Position numbers and translations under genes: made by a program. Below, in pieces: positions 51,793-60,722 of a stretch of 64,000 nucleotides of DNA. The notes under the pieces are model-generated. The model was not told the DNA's origin. It did not search any database and saw only the letters and a program-made list of their open reading frames with translations. Within the stretch, counting starts at the first letter, position 1. Each line of letters begins with the position of its first letter. This stretch comes from Pedobacter rhodius. GTDB taxonomy: Bacteria; Bacteroidota; Bacteroidia; Sphingobacteriales; Sphingobacteriaceae. Location of the stretch: positions 744,001 to 808,000 of the forward strand of contig NZ_JAPWGL010000001.1 in NCBI RefSeq assembly GCF_027213645.1, in the 5' to 3' direction.

Positions 51793-52635
51793 ATGTCGGA
51801 TAGGAGGTTTTTTATAAAAAGTGGTTTGGCTTCGGTAATTATGGCCAGCCTTGCTCCAATGGTTTCAATTGCCGGTGAAAAGCCCGGTGGCATTTTATCA
51901 AATGGTAACAAGGCCAAATTGCGTTTTGCAATTGCTTCTGATGGTCATTACGGTCAGCCGGGAACAGATTTTAAGAAAGACCATGAAAACATTGTGCGCT
52001 GGCTTAATGAGGCACATACAAAAACACCGCTTGATTTTGTAATTATTAATGGCGATTTGGTTCACGATCGCCCTGAATTGTTGAGCGAGGTTAAAAAAGA
52101 TTATTATGATAGATTAAAGGTTCCATTTTATGCGATACCGGGTAATCATGACCATGCGGATGCTAAAATATGGAAGTCGGTTTTTGGTTATGAGGATAAT
52201 TTTTCTTTTGAAAAGAATGGAATCGGTTTTGTATTGGCAAATACCTCTGATACCAAGGGTACCTACCGCTGCCCGGACAATAAATTTTTAAAGCAGGAAT
52301 TTGATAAGTTTAAGGGCCTTAATACTGTTTTTGTAATCTTACATATCCCGCCGCATTTCTGGGTACCGGAAAGTCCTTTTGTCGAATGCCCGGATACTGT
52401 TGCGTTATTGCATGAGTACCCAAATATTAAGGCTGTGTTTCATGGTCATGATCACAGTCTGGATTCGATTTTTTACACCAATAAGCTCCCTCATTTTTTC
52501 GATTCACACATTGGCGGCAACTGGGGAACTGCCTATAAAGGCTATCGGATTGTGGAAATTTCTGAAGAAAATAAAATTTCTACCTACCAGGTTAATGCGA
52601 GTGATAGCCCGGTACTCAACGAGGTGAGGTTTTAG
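51793..52635 (+). CDS. Exported calcineurin-like metallophosphoesterase
   Basis: A 280-residue protein with a Tat-like signal (SDRRFFIKSGLASVIMASLAP). The metal-site motifs are complete: FAIASDGHYGQ (D-x-H), INGDLVHDRP (GD), PGNHDHADAK (GNHD), ILHIPPHFW (H) and FHGHDHS (GHxH). It hydrolyses phosphate mono- or diesters in the periplasm; the natural substrate is unknown. It lies 26 bp after the YncE/phosphatase fusion, which suggests a joint role in extracellular phosphate release. Confidence 0.9.
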   Translation: MSDRRFFIKSGLASVIMASLAPMVSIAGEKPGGILSNGNKAKLRFAIASDGHYGQPGTDFKKDHENIVRWLNEAHTKTPLDFVIINGDLVHDRPELLSEVKKDYYDRLKVPFYAIPGNHDHADAKIWKSVFGYEDNFSFEKNGIGFVLANTSDTKGTYRCPDNKFLKQEFDKFKGLNTVFVILHIPPHFWVPESPFVECPDTVALLHEYPNIKAVFHGHDHSLDSIFYTNKLPHFFDSHIGGNWGTAYKGYRIVEISEENKISTYQVNASDSPVLNEVRF

Positions 52636-52988
52636 GGGGTTAAATTTGCAGGAGGAGCCAGATAGTGTTATCAAAAGGAGTAAACAAAAAATATTGTGAA
52701 TCCTGAATTAGCTAGCACTGAGCGAAGCCGAAGTGAAGGACAATTATTTTTAATTGTAAAAAGGTATTCTACAAGCTACCATTAATGTATACAATGTTTG
52801 GTCAGATCGTCATCCGATTGCTTTCGGATCGAAAGGACGATTTTCTTAATTAACGCTATTTACATTGATTTTTATAAAATAAATTATCGCTCACTGACAT
52901 AACAATTAATTAATTTAAACCAAAGTTCAGAGCATTAAATTAAATTATTTTCAGCATACTAAATATTTAAAAAAAATTATATTTATTT

Positions 52989-53075
52989 GCATATAAAATT
53001 ATAATTTATTTTGTTTTTATACGTTTATGCATATAATTTTTTATTTTTGATTCAAATACGAGTAATTGCATATAA
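52989..53075 (+). promoter_or_regulatory. Three direct repeats, probable HipB operators
   Basis: GCATATAA occurs at 52989-52996, 53029-53036 and 53068-53075, each preceded by TT or TTAT. The spacings are 40 and 39 bp, close to four helical turns, so the copies face the same side of the DNA. The last copy includes the A of the hipB ATG. A TATTTTTG -7 box (53042-53049) lies between the second and third copy. The upstream gap (52636-52988) contains only scattered repeats, including a TCGTC / GACGA hairpin near 52809-52839. Confidence 0.6.
53042..53049 (+). promoter_or_regulatory. -7 promoter element of the hip operon
   Basis: TATTTTTG, perfect TAnnTTTG, 25 bp before the hipB ATG and flanked by two of the putative operators. 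Confidence 0.55.
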
Positions 53076-53281
53076 TGAAACACTTAGCTGAGTTCATCAA
53101 ACAAAAGAGAAAAGAAGAAAACCTAACTCAAGAACAATTTGCCGATAGGGCAGGTGTTGCCCTTACGGTAATACGTAAAATTGAGCAGGGAAAAGAAAAT
53201 CTCAATTTATCTAGCATTAACCAGGTGCTAAAGATGTTCGGCTATATACTTGCGCCCATTGAAGGGAGTGATGCATCATGA
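53075..53281 (+). CDS. hipB: HipB-like antitoxin, HTH (Xre family)
   Basis: A 68-residue DNA-binding protein: IKQKRKEENLTQEQFADRAGVALTVIRKIEQGKENLNLSSINQVLKMFGYIL, a typical lambda-repressor-like helix-turn-helix as in HipB. I take the ATG at 53075; a TTG at 53066 is possible. It overlaps the next gene by 4 bp (ATGA). It is expected to bind the toxin-antitoxin complex and repress its own promoter. Confidence 0.92.
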   Translation: MKHLAEFIKQKRKEENLTQEQFADRAGVALTVIRKIEQGKENLNLSSINQVLKMFGYILAPIEGSDAS

Positions 53282-53610
53282 GAAAGGCCGAAATTTTTTA
53301 TCAAGATATATTGGCAGGAATACTCATTGAAACAAATGACGGCGATTATACTTTCGAGTATGAAACCGATTATATAGAAAGCTATCCAAACCAATTTATT
53401 ACTTTCTCAATGCCTGTAATTAAAGGTAAATACAAAGAGAATAGATTGTTTCCATTTTTTGAGGGATTAATACCCGAAGGATGGCTTTTAGATATTGCAT
53501 CAAAAAATTGGAAGATTAATCCTAATGATAGAATGGGCTTACTTTTAGCTTGTTGCCAAAATTGCATAGGTGCCGTAAGTGTTAAACCTATAAGTACAGC
53601 AGATGAGTAA
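53278..53610 (+). CDS. HipS-like protein (HipA N-subdomain 1)
   Basis: A 110-residue protein equal to the N-terminal subdomain of HipA kinases: AEIFYQDILAGILIETNDGDYTFEYETDYIES, ENRLFPFFEGLIPEGWLLDIASKNW, DRMGLLLACCQNCIGAVSVKP. In HipBST systems this piece is a separate antitoxin for the HipT kinase. It overlaps hipB by 4 bp and the kinase gene by 8 bp, and all three are in one operon. The gene order B-S-T agrees with HipBST. Confidence 0.85.
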   Translation: MRKAEIFYQDILAGILIETNDGDYTFEYETDYIESYPNQFITFSMPVIKGKYKENRLFPFFEGLIPEGWLLDIASKNWKINPNDRMGLLLACCQNCIGAVSVKPISTADE

Positions 53611-54553
53611 GAACTGTTTATATTGTTATAATCAACTACCCCAAGAAACGAGCGGAGATTTCCACGAGCATTGCAGTTTAGATTTTTTTGGCACAAAAAA
53701 ACAGCCTGATTTTTCTTATTCTTTAGCGCAGATGGATGAATTAGCAAAGAATATAATAGAAAGAAGTATCGCTGTTCCTGGAGTGCAACCGAAATTGTCG
53801 TTAACTATGATTAATTCTGCTTTAGATGATGGTAAAAACGGTAGACTGACTGTTGTTGGTGCTTTGGGAGGTAATTATATCTTCAAACCACCTTCGTCAA
53901 TATTTCCAGAAATGCCGCAGAATGAACATGTAACCATGAGAATGGCTGAAGCTTTCGGGATGAAAACTGCTAAATCGAGTTTGATCCGTTTAAAATCTGG
54001 AGAACTTTCTTACATCACCAAAAGATTTGACCGAACCGATTTGGGCGAAAAGAAACACATGATCGATATGTTTCAGATTTTGGAAGCTTTTGATAAATAC
54101 AAAAGCTCAATGGAAAAGGTTGGTAAAGCTGTTGGGCAATATTCCAATCGCTCGGCATTTGATAAACTCTATTATTTTGAATTAACTGTTTTCAGTTTTT
54201 TAACTGGAAACAATGATATGCACCTCAAAAATTTCTCATTACTATTAGATAATGATAGGTGGAGTTTATCCCCAGCTTACGATTTGCTTAATGTTGCTAT
54301 TGTTAATCCTGAAGATAAAGAAGAACTGGCACTAACATTAGAAGGTAAAAAGAAAAAGCTAACACTTGGACATTTTAAGTGCTTAGGAACTAAACTGGAT
54401 CTTAATGATAAACAAATCAGACGAGTTTTTGAACGATTTAGTGATTTTCGTAAAAAGGCTCACCAATGGATAGACCATTCTTTTCTTTCAAAAGAATTTA
54501 AAGAAAAATATATCATTTTATTAGAAGAACGTTATAAAATCTTATATAAATAG
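53603..54553 (+). CDS. HipT-like serine/threonine kinase toxin (short HipA)
   Basis: A 316-residue HipA-family kinase without the N-terminal subdomain, which is the separate upstream gene. It has a Cys/His cluster at its start (CLYCYNQLP...FHEHCSLDFFG), the loop VPGVQPKLSL, the ATP Lys in NYIFKPP, and catalytic FLTGNNDMHLKNFSLL followed by LSPAYDLLN (metal-binding). HipA-type toxins phosphorylate aminoacyl-tRNA synthetases (GltX for HipA, TrpS for E. coli HipT). The target here is unknown. The three reading frames overlap cleanly and none has a stop, so this is not a frameshifted hipA. Confidence 0.88.
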   Translation: MSKNCLYCYNQLPQETSGDFHEHCSLDFFGTKKQPDFSYSLAQMDELAKNIIERSIAVPGVQPKLSLTMINSALDDGKNGRLTVVGALGGNYIFKPPSSIFPEMPQNEHVTMRMAEAFGMKTAKSSLIRLKSGELSYITKRFDRTDLGEKKHMIDMFQILEAFDKYKSSMEKVGKAVGQYSNRSAFDKLYYFELTVFSFLTGNNDMHLKNFSLLLDNDRWSLSPAYDLLNVAIVNPEDKEELALTLEGKKKKLTLGHFKCLGTKLDLNDKQIRRVFERFSDFRKKAHQWIDHSFLSKEFKEKYIILLEERYKILYK

Positions 54554-54596
54554 CTATTTTCTGGTATCTGCCATTTGTGCGGGTGTAACGACCAAA

Positions 54597-55697
54597 CTAA
54601 TTTTTCTCCGTACTGACGGTACTCTTTTTCCTGCGCATGCGTTTCAGCTGCCCCATGTGTTCTGTAGGCACGGTATCGCCCAATAATTTGCCCCATGGTT
54701 TCAGTCCATCTATTCTATCAAATATGATTTTAAGTACAGCAATAAACGGAATAGACAGGAACATTCCGGGAACACCCCAAAGTGCTGCGCCGAGCAAAAC
54801 AATTATAATAGAGATAAGTGCATTGATTTGAACCTTTGAAGAAACGATTCTGGGTACGAGGATATTGTTATCAATAAATTGTATTAACGCATAGGCGGCA
54901 ATAATAAGCAATTGTGTAGTATAGCCATCAGTTGTCAGGGTTGCCATTAATACCGGAAGCGCAATGGCAATGATACCACCGATGTAGGGTAGCAGGTTTA
55001 GGATCGCGCCAATAACACCTATCAGTATTGCATTTTGTACACCAAGTATTAGTAATGCAGTGGAATTTAAAACGGCAACAATCGAAGTTTCGATTAACAG
55101 GCCGATGATATAGCTTTGTATTGCAGCTTTTGTTTCAGTTAAAATTTCGGCCACTTTACGTGTATTTTCTTCTGAAAATACTTCGTATATAAAATTCAGA
55201 ATCAATGTTTTATACAACATGATCAGAAAAGTATAAACCGGTATCAGGAAAACAACACTTAAAATGCCAAGAACACCGGTCAGGGTTTGTCCAATCATTG
55301 CCTTACTGTTCTTTGCGGCCTCATTAAGCATTTCTACCTGTTTTTTATCGGTAATACCGAATTGATGTTCAAGCCATTGTTGTATGGTATGAAGCAGTTC
55401 GGTAAGCTTTTGACGCATCGCATCGACATTGTCGAAAAAGTGTGCAATTTGTGAAGATAAAAAGTACATAACGCCAAATAATACCAGAACAGCAATAAGC
55501 ATTGAAAGTATAATGCTTACGATTTTAGGTAAGCGACGTTCTAAACGATTGGAGAGCGGGTTAAGTAGTATGGCAATCAGCGCCGCGAAGGCGAGTGGTA
55601 TAAGAACATCTCTCAAAACACTCATTATAAATACCGTTATCACCAATCCTAAAAGGATTACCGGAACCTTAATGTAAAAGGGAAAGTTTTTAACCAT
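54597..55697 (-). CDS. AI-2E family transporter (paralogue 2)
   Basis: A 366-residue permease closely related to the one at 43846-44970. Shared features: KVPVILLGLVITVFIMSVLRDVLIPLAFAALIAILLNPLSNRLERRLP, GVIGAILNLLPYIGGIIAIALPVLMATL, and ALIQFIDNNILVPRIVSSKVQINALISIIIVLLGAALWGVPGMFLSIPFIAVLKIIFDRI. The gene lies 48 bp downstream of an ECF sigma gene on the same strand, which may drive it. The substrate is unknown. Confidence 0.9.
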   Translation of the reverse strand: MVKNFPFYIKVPVILLGLVITVFIMSVLRDVLIPLAFAALIAILLNPLSNRLERRLPKIVSIILSMLIAVLVLFGVMYFLSSQIAHFFDNVDAMRQKLTELLHTIQQWLEHQFGITDKKQVEMLNEAAKNSKAMIGQTLTGVLGILSVVFLIPVYTFLIMLYKTLILNFIYEVFSEENTRKVAEILTETKAAIQSYIIGLLIETSIVAVLNSTALLILGVQNAILIGVIGAILNLLPYIGGIIAIALPVLMATLTTDGYTTQLLIIAAYALIQFIDNNILVPRIVSSKVQINALISIIIVLLGAALWGVPGMFLSIPFIAVLKIIFDRIDGLKPWGKLLGDTVPTEHMGQLKRMRRKKSTVSTEKN

Positions 55698-55745
55698 TTT
55701 GATTTGACCTGACTGACTATTTTAGAATGCTTATTGGAATGATAA

Positions 55746-56276
55746 TTATGCCTGACCTTTTTTGTAATCGTATTTGGCGTATGTAACCAGGTAATTTTTA
55801 AGCAGTCCTCTTGCTACATGTATACGCGTTTTAACCGTGCCAATCGGGATGTTTAAATCTTCAGCAATTTCGTGGTATTTATAGCCTTCGAAGAAGCGTA
55901 CAAAGGGTTGCGCGTAAACTTCCGGTAAACTATCAATTGCTGTTTTAATGTCTTTCATGATAAAACTGCCCTCAGCATCATTTCGGGTAGCGCTGTTGGA
56001 TAGGTTCGCCGAACTTAACTCATCATTCTGAATAATAAGTGCATTTGTTTTAACACGTCTTCTGTAATCGTTTATAAATGTATTTTTCATTATGGTAAAG
56101 AGCCATCCCTTAAGGTTACTTCCCATTTCAAATTGCTGGTAATAGCGTATGGCTTTTACGAGGGTATCTTGTACAAGGTCATTTGCATCTTCAGCATCTT
56201 TCGTGAAATTCATGGCATAAGATTTAAGAAACGGCGCAAGAACAGAAGCCTGCATGGAAAATTCATTTTGTGTCAT
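55746..56276 (-). CDS. ECF-type RNA polymerase sigma factor
   Basis: A 176-residue sigma factor: region 2 in NFTKDAEDANDLVQDTLVKAIRYYQQFEMGSNLKGWLFTIMKNTFINDYRRR, region 4 in SLPEVYAQPFVRFFEGYKYHEIAEDLNIPIGTVKTRIHVARGLLKNYL. The GTVKTRIHVAR segment is the DNA-recognition helix. It belongs to a different subgroup than the sigma factor at 16137. No anti-sigma gene is adjacent; the downstream gene is an AI-2E permease. Confidence 0.93.
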   Translation of the reverse strand: MTQNEFSMQASVLAPFLKSYAMNFTKDAEDANDLVQDTLVKAIRYYQQFEMGSNLKGWLFTIMKNTFINDYRRRVKTNALIIQNDELSSANLSNSATRNDAEGSFIMKDIKTAIDSLPEVYAQPFVRFFEGYKYHEIAEDLNIPIGTVKTRIHVARGLLKNYLVTYAKYDYKKGQA

Positions 56277-56669
56277 AACATTGGGTTTTGATGGTGAATC
56301 CTTTATAACAAAATTGATACCATAAGCAGTAAATTTTCTGATGTGTTGTAATTAAAGTGAATACCCTGGCTTTGTATACGTCATAAGATTATCTGGAAGG
56401 CACTTTAAATAAGTTTTTATTTATCAACGCGGAGTTCCTTTAAATTCATAAAGTATTAATTTTTAGTTGTTATTGGTGTTTTTTGCATTAAAATGCCTGC
56501 ATTACCATGAAAAACGACCTATGGGCTTTATGAGCGTGCTACTTCAAGTCGTCATTCCCAACGTGGTTGGGCATCTTAAAACAGTGACTTTTGTATTTCC
56601 ATTGCATTAAGATTTCCGCCTGCGCGGGAAAGACGATTTGAGGAGATGATAAATTAGGGAGCACCGCAA
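56277..56669. repeat. Intergenic spacer with dispersed repeat, copy 2
   Basis: The 393-bp gap between the ECF sigma gene and the treY-malQ stop holds no gene. At 56549-56586 there is CGTCATTCCCAACGTGGTTGGG, and at 56606-56640 the segment CATTAAGATTTCCGCCTGCG...GGGAAAGACGATTTGAGGAG, matching the copy at 2684-2716. The rest is AT-rich without clear structure; the sigma gene promoter is expected near 56280-56340 but was not identified with confidence. Confidence 0.5.
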
Positions 56670-59600
56670 CTACGCTCTTCCATAAAGTTCAGTTTGAAAA
56701 CGCAGCCAGGAGCACACTTTTTTGTTAAGGGCTTCGGGTGTAAGTCTCCAGCTCCAGTTATTGCTGCCTGTTCCGGGAACATTCATTCTGGCATTACCGT
56801 CTAACTTCAAAACATCCTGAATAGGCAAGATGGCTAACCGGGCAACAGATGCGTAACATAGACGGATAATGACGCTGTTGATGTTTTTTTTTGTAACTAT
56901 CACTCCCGTGTATGCCGAAATCCGTTTACGCAATGTGGCGTTTGTTTCCGCTTCAAACCAGCCTTTAATGGTATTGTTATCATGTGTTCCCGAATATACA
57001 ATGCACTCGGGCGATTCGAAATTATGGGGGCTGTGGCTGGAACTGGCAACATGCTCATCAAAAGCAAATTGAAGAATTTTCATCCCCGGTAATTTAAATT
57101 CCTTAATTAATTCTTCAACTTCCTGAGCGCTTTCGCCCAAATCTTCTGCAATAAATGGCAGTTTGCCTAATCCGGCTTTGATGGTTTCAAAAAAAGCAGC
57201 ACCTGCACCTTTTTGCCAGGTTCCGTTAATTGCATCTTTATTTTCTGCGGGAACCTGCCAGTAGGAAGCAAATGCCCTGAAATGATCCAGCCGGAGCAGA
57301 TCATACAATTCCATATTTTTTTTCAGCCGGTTTAACCACCAGGAATAGTGGTCTGTTTTCATCAGTTCCCAGTTAAATATTGGCATGCCCCAAAGTTGGC
57401 CTTGTGTATTAAAATAATCGGGCGGTACACCGGCAACCTGCGTTTTATTCAGCTTTTCATCCAGAAGAAAATTTTCAGGAGATGACCATACCTCTACCGA
57501 ATCGTAATCGAGGTAAAAAGGCAAGTCACCGATTATCTGAATCCCTTTATTATTCGCATAATTTTTAATTTCATGCCACTGCCGAAAAAAAATGAACTGT
57601 TGCCATTTGATTTCTTCAATTTCCTTATGATGGGTTTTCTCAAAGTTTGTTAGGGTTTCGGTTGTCCGGTATTTAAATTTTTCCGGCCATTTATACCATT
57701 CCAAATAATTAAGGTGTTGCTTTAATGCCGTATAGATAGCGAAATTATCAAGCCAGTTGCTTTCTGTTATACAAAATGAATCGAATTCTTTTTGAAGATC
57801 ATCATTTTTGGTAATCGTAAAATTCAGGTATGCTTTTTTAAGCAATTTCCGTTTTACACGTTCTGCTTTTTTAAAATGAATGTGTTCTGTTATGGGTAAC
57901 TGCGCAGCTTTCAGCTGTTTCGCCGTGAGTAAGCCATCATCATATAAGCCTTCCGGACTGATTAACAAAATGTTACCGGCCATGGCAGAATTGCTGGAAT
58001 AGGGCGAATAACCATTTTCCGCTTTAGTCGGGTTAAGTGGTAAAAGTTGCCAGTATTTTTGTCTGGATTGCTGTAGGAAATCAATAAAACGAAATGCACT
58101 TGTACCCATATCCCCGATGCCAAAATCAGATGGTAAGGAACTGATGTGCATCAGGATTCCCGCAGAACGTGTGTTTTTTTTAGGAATTAGTTTTAAAATG
58201 GCCATCGGCAAGTCTTTAAAAAGCTGGATAACCGGTATCCCTTCCGCGTTTACATCTTTATGGCCACCTTTATCGTCCAGTAAATTTTTCCATTCTAAAG
58301 GTGCCTCGACAGGCAAAATCAACCGGGTATCTGCCCAATCTATATTTTCGACCGGTTTATTTTGAATTTCAGAAAGTTTTGCAAGCCCCAGTGGTACAAC
58401 CGTAATTATCCAGTCTTCCTTCAGCTGTCTGGCAAATGCAAAAACATAATCCGAAAATTTGCCTTTGATTTCCAAAGGAACGTAAGCGCCTGCTTCAAAA
58501 AGTTCTTGTTCTGTTTTTCTTATTTTAAATAAAACCTGTGTAAGCCAAAGTTTAATGTTCCCCAAAAATCTATCTGCCCAAAGTTTTTGTATGGATGTGT
58601 TTTTAATGGCTTTTAAACTGTTGGTTCTGAATTCATAATCTACAGGTCGCCTGTTGTCGGGGTCGACCAGGCTCAAATCCCAAAGTTCGGTTCCCTGGTA
58701 TACATCGGGTATGCCGGGACAGGTGAATTTTAAAGTTTGCTGGGCCAGACTGTTTATGACGGCAAAATCTGCAATTTTATTTAAGAAATTATTTATCAGC
58801 ATCCTGCTTTCCTGTTTTTTATCCAGTAAAACATGCGTGAATTTTTTTAATTTATTTTCATAGGCTTCATCCGGTTCGGCCCAATCCGAACGTTTTTTAG
58901 CTTCGCGTAATGCTTTTTGTATAAACTGTTCTAGCCGGTTATCAATATCATCTCTATCTTCTCCCGGAAAAGGCAGCGCACCGATAATGGTTTGAATGAT
59001 CAGGTAAATATCATTTTTATGCAGCAATCTGAAATCGGGATATGTTTTCTGAATTTTCGCTATAGCATTATTCAGCTTGGCGATGAATTTTATCCATTGT
59101 TCAGGAATATCAGAAAGAATATTTAACCTGGCACGTACATCTTCGCCTTTTTTAGTGTCGTGTGTAGAACTTCCATTCATTGTTAAGGGCCAGTGTTTTT
59201 GGCGCGCTATCATTTTATTGTGAAATGCTGCAGTACTGAATCCGAAAGCATGTGGGGCATCGCCAACCTCCGCATGGCCAACGAAACGATTGTAGGTAAA
59301 CATCAAGGTATCTTCCACACCTTTTGCCATCAATGGTCCGGTAAATTGCATGCACCGCTGATAAAACTTGCCCAACTTTTTATTGTAATTTAGGTTTGCT
59401 GTTGAAGGGTTTTCTATGAATACCTGATAAAGTACATGACCTGCAGCTGCTGTCTTCTTTTGATTAATGATTGGCAAAAGCAAGTGTTTAACTTTTTCGG
59501 TATCTTCATCACTCAAAGGAAAATTATAATTGTAATAGCGGTAAACAGGCATCCGAATTAAAAATTCCGCAAGGGCAGCTTTTAATTCTTCAGGATTAGT

Positions 59601-60722
59601 TTCTCCTGCATCTGTAAAACCGGAGGCAGAAAATAAATGGTAAAGGTTATCGAGTTCACCATGCATGTGGTTCAGCAAAATGGCTTTTTTCTTCTGATAA
59701 ATTAAATCTTCGGGATTGAGCTTTTTACCGATGATGTTCTGATAAAGTTTGCTGAATGGTTTTTCTGAATTTTGATTGGTGAACAGGTTATTCGCCATCG
59801 ACATAAAATCATATCCTGTATTTCCCTGGATATCCCAGTTTAAAGGCATATCTTCTCCTTCTTCAAGTATTTTCTCAATCACGATGTAGATATCATCTCC
59901 AACAGCTTTCCGTAACCGGGTTAAATATGCTTCAGGATCATACAGACCGTCGACATGGTCTATTCTCAACCCCTGAAATATACCTTTTTCAATAAGTTCG
60001 AAAATATATTTGTGGTATTGATTAAAAACTTCTTTTTGCTGAATGTTGAGGCAGATTAAACTGTTAACCGTAAAAAACCTGCGGTAATTTATTTTGCTGT
60101 TTGTTTCCTGCCAATTGCTTAGGCGATAATGTTGTGCAGCTATAATTTTTTTTAAAAAAGCAGGGTCATCATTTCTCTTTTTCAGGTTTTCTTTTGGTAA
60201 ATTTCGAGCAGTATTTTCATTTACCGGCCAATTGGCATCTCCCGTACTTAAAAAGAATTCCTTATTTATTTCTGTTAAGTGAACGGATTTGTTTTCAATA
60301 GCAGATGCTAAATCTTCACCCAAAAATGGCACCATTAACCGGCCATCCGCCTGGTTAAAATCAATATCAAAATAGGCGGCGAATGCCGATGCCTGACCTT
60401 TTTTTAATACATCCATGAGCAAGCTGTTTGCCGGATGAAAAGCCATGTGGTTAGGTACAATATCCTGGATCCAGCCGATTCCTGCACTTTTCAATTTTTC
60501 AGAAATTGCTGAAAGTTCTTCTTCAGTACCGATTTCAGGATTTATCCGCAGTGGATTTACAACATCATAGCCGTGAGTACTCCCCGGAATGGCTTCGAAA
60601 ATAGGAGAGGCATATAGCGTATCTATTCCTAAATCAATGAGATAAGGAATAATTTTATCAAAAGACTGAAAGTTAAAATCCTTATGAAACTGAATTCGAT
60701 AAGTGGAGGCAGGTTTATTCAT
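56670..60722 (-). CDS. Fused malto-oligosyltrehalose synthase (TreY) and 4-alpha-glucanotransferase (MalQ)
   Basis: A 1350-residue fusion. Residues 1 to about 845 are TreY (GH13): ASTYRIQFHKDFNFQSFDKIIPYL, SPIFEAIPGSTHGYDV, DIVPNHMAF, GLRIDHVDGLYDPEAYL (nucleophile), YIVIEKILEEGE and NGSSTHDTKKGEDVRARL. It isomerises the reducing end of maltooligosaccharides to trehalose. From about 850, a full-length GH77 MalQ follows: RSAGILMHISSLPSDFGIGDMGTSAFRFIDFL, PFYLDYDSVEVW, LLRLDHFRAFASYW, and IVYSGTHDNNTIKGW. MalQ would remodel maltodextrins into chains TreY can use. It overlaps the upstream treZ by 8 bp. Confidence 0.95.
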   Translation of the reverse strand: MNKPASTYRIQFHKDFNFQSFDKIIPYLIDLGIDTLYASPIFEAIPGSTHGYDVVNPLRINPEIGTEEELSAISEKLKSAGIGWIQDIVPNHMAFHPANSLLMDVLKKGQASAFAAYFDIDFNQADGRLMVPFLGEDLASAIENKSVHLTEINKEFFLSTGDANWPVNENTARNLPKENLKKRNDDPAFLKKIIAAQHYRLSNWQETNSKINYRRFFTVNSLICLNIQQKEVFNQYHKYIFELIEKGIFQGLRIDHVDGLYDPEAYLTRLRKAVGDDIYIVIEKILEEGEDMPLNWDIQGNTGYDFMSMANNLFTNQNSEKPFSKLYQNIIGKKLNPEDLIYQKKKAILLNHMHGELDNLYHLFSASGFTDAGETNPEELKAALAEFLIRMPVYRYYNYNFPLSDEDTEKVKHLLLPIINQKKTAAAGHVLYQVFIENPSTANLNYNKKLGKFYQRCMQFTGPLMAKGVEDTLMFTYNRFVGHAEVGDAPHAFGFSTAAFHNKMIARQKHWPLTMNGSSTHDTKKGEDVRARLNILSDIPEQWIKFIAKLNNAIAKIQKTYPDFRLLHKNDIYLIIQTIIGALPFPGEDRDDIDNRLEQFIQKALREAKKRSDWAEPDEAYENKLKKFTHVLLDKKQESRMLINNFLNKIADFAVINSLAQQTLKFTCPGIPDVYQGTELWDLSLVDPDNRRPVDYEFRTNSLKAIKNTSIQKLWADRFLGNIKLWLTQVLFKIRKTEQELFEAGAYVPLEIKGKFSDYVFAFARQLKEDWIITVVPLGLAKLSEIQNKPVENIDWADTRLILPVEAPLEWKNLLDDKGGHKDVNAEGIPVIQLFKDLPMAILKLIPKKNTRSAGILMHISSLPSDFGIGDMGTSAFRFIDFLQQSRQKYWQLLPLNPTKAENGYSPYSSNSAMAGNILLISPEGLYDDGLLTAKQLKAAQLPITEHIHFKKAERVKRKLLKKAYLNFTITKNDDLQKEFDSFCITESNWLDNFAIYTALKQHLNYLEWYKWPEKFKYRTTETLTNFEKTHHKEIEEIKWQQFIFFRQWHEIKNYANNKGIQIIGDLPFYLDYDSVEVWSSPENFLLDEKLNKTQVAGVPPDYFNTQGQLWGMPIFNWELMKTDHYSWWLNRLKKNMELYDLLRLDHFRAFASYWQVPAENKDAINGTWQKGAGAAFFETIKAGLGKLPFIAEDLGESAQEVEELIKEFKLPGMKILQFAFDEHVASSSHSPHNFESPECIVYSGTHDNNTIKGWFEAETNATLRKRISAYTGVIVTKKNINSVIIRLCYASVARLAILPIQDVLKLDGNARMNVPGTGSNNWSWRLTPEALNKKVCSWLRFQTELYGRA

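Noticed and set aside
53278-54553. hipA broken by a frameshift
   Set aside because: The two parts have their own start codons and overlap in the manner of HipBST genes, with no stop in the domain cores. A split gene pair is more likely than a mutation.
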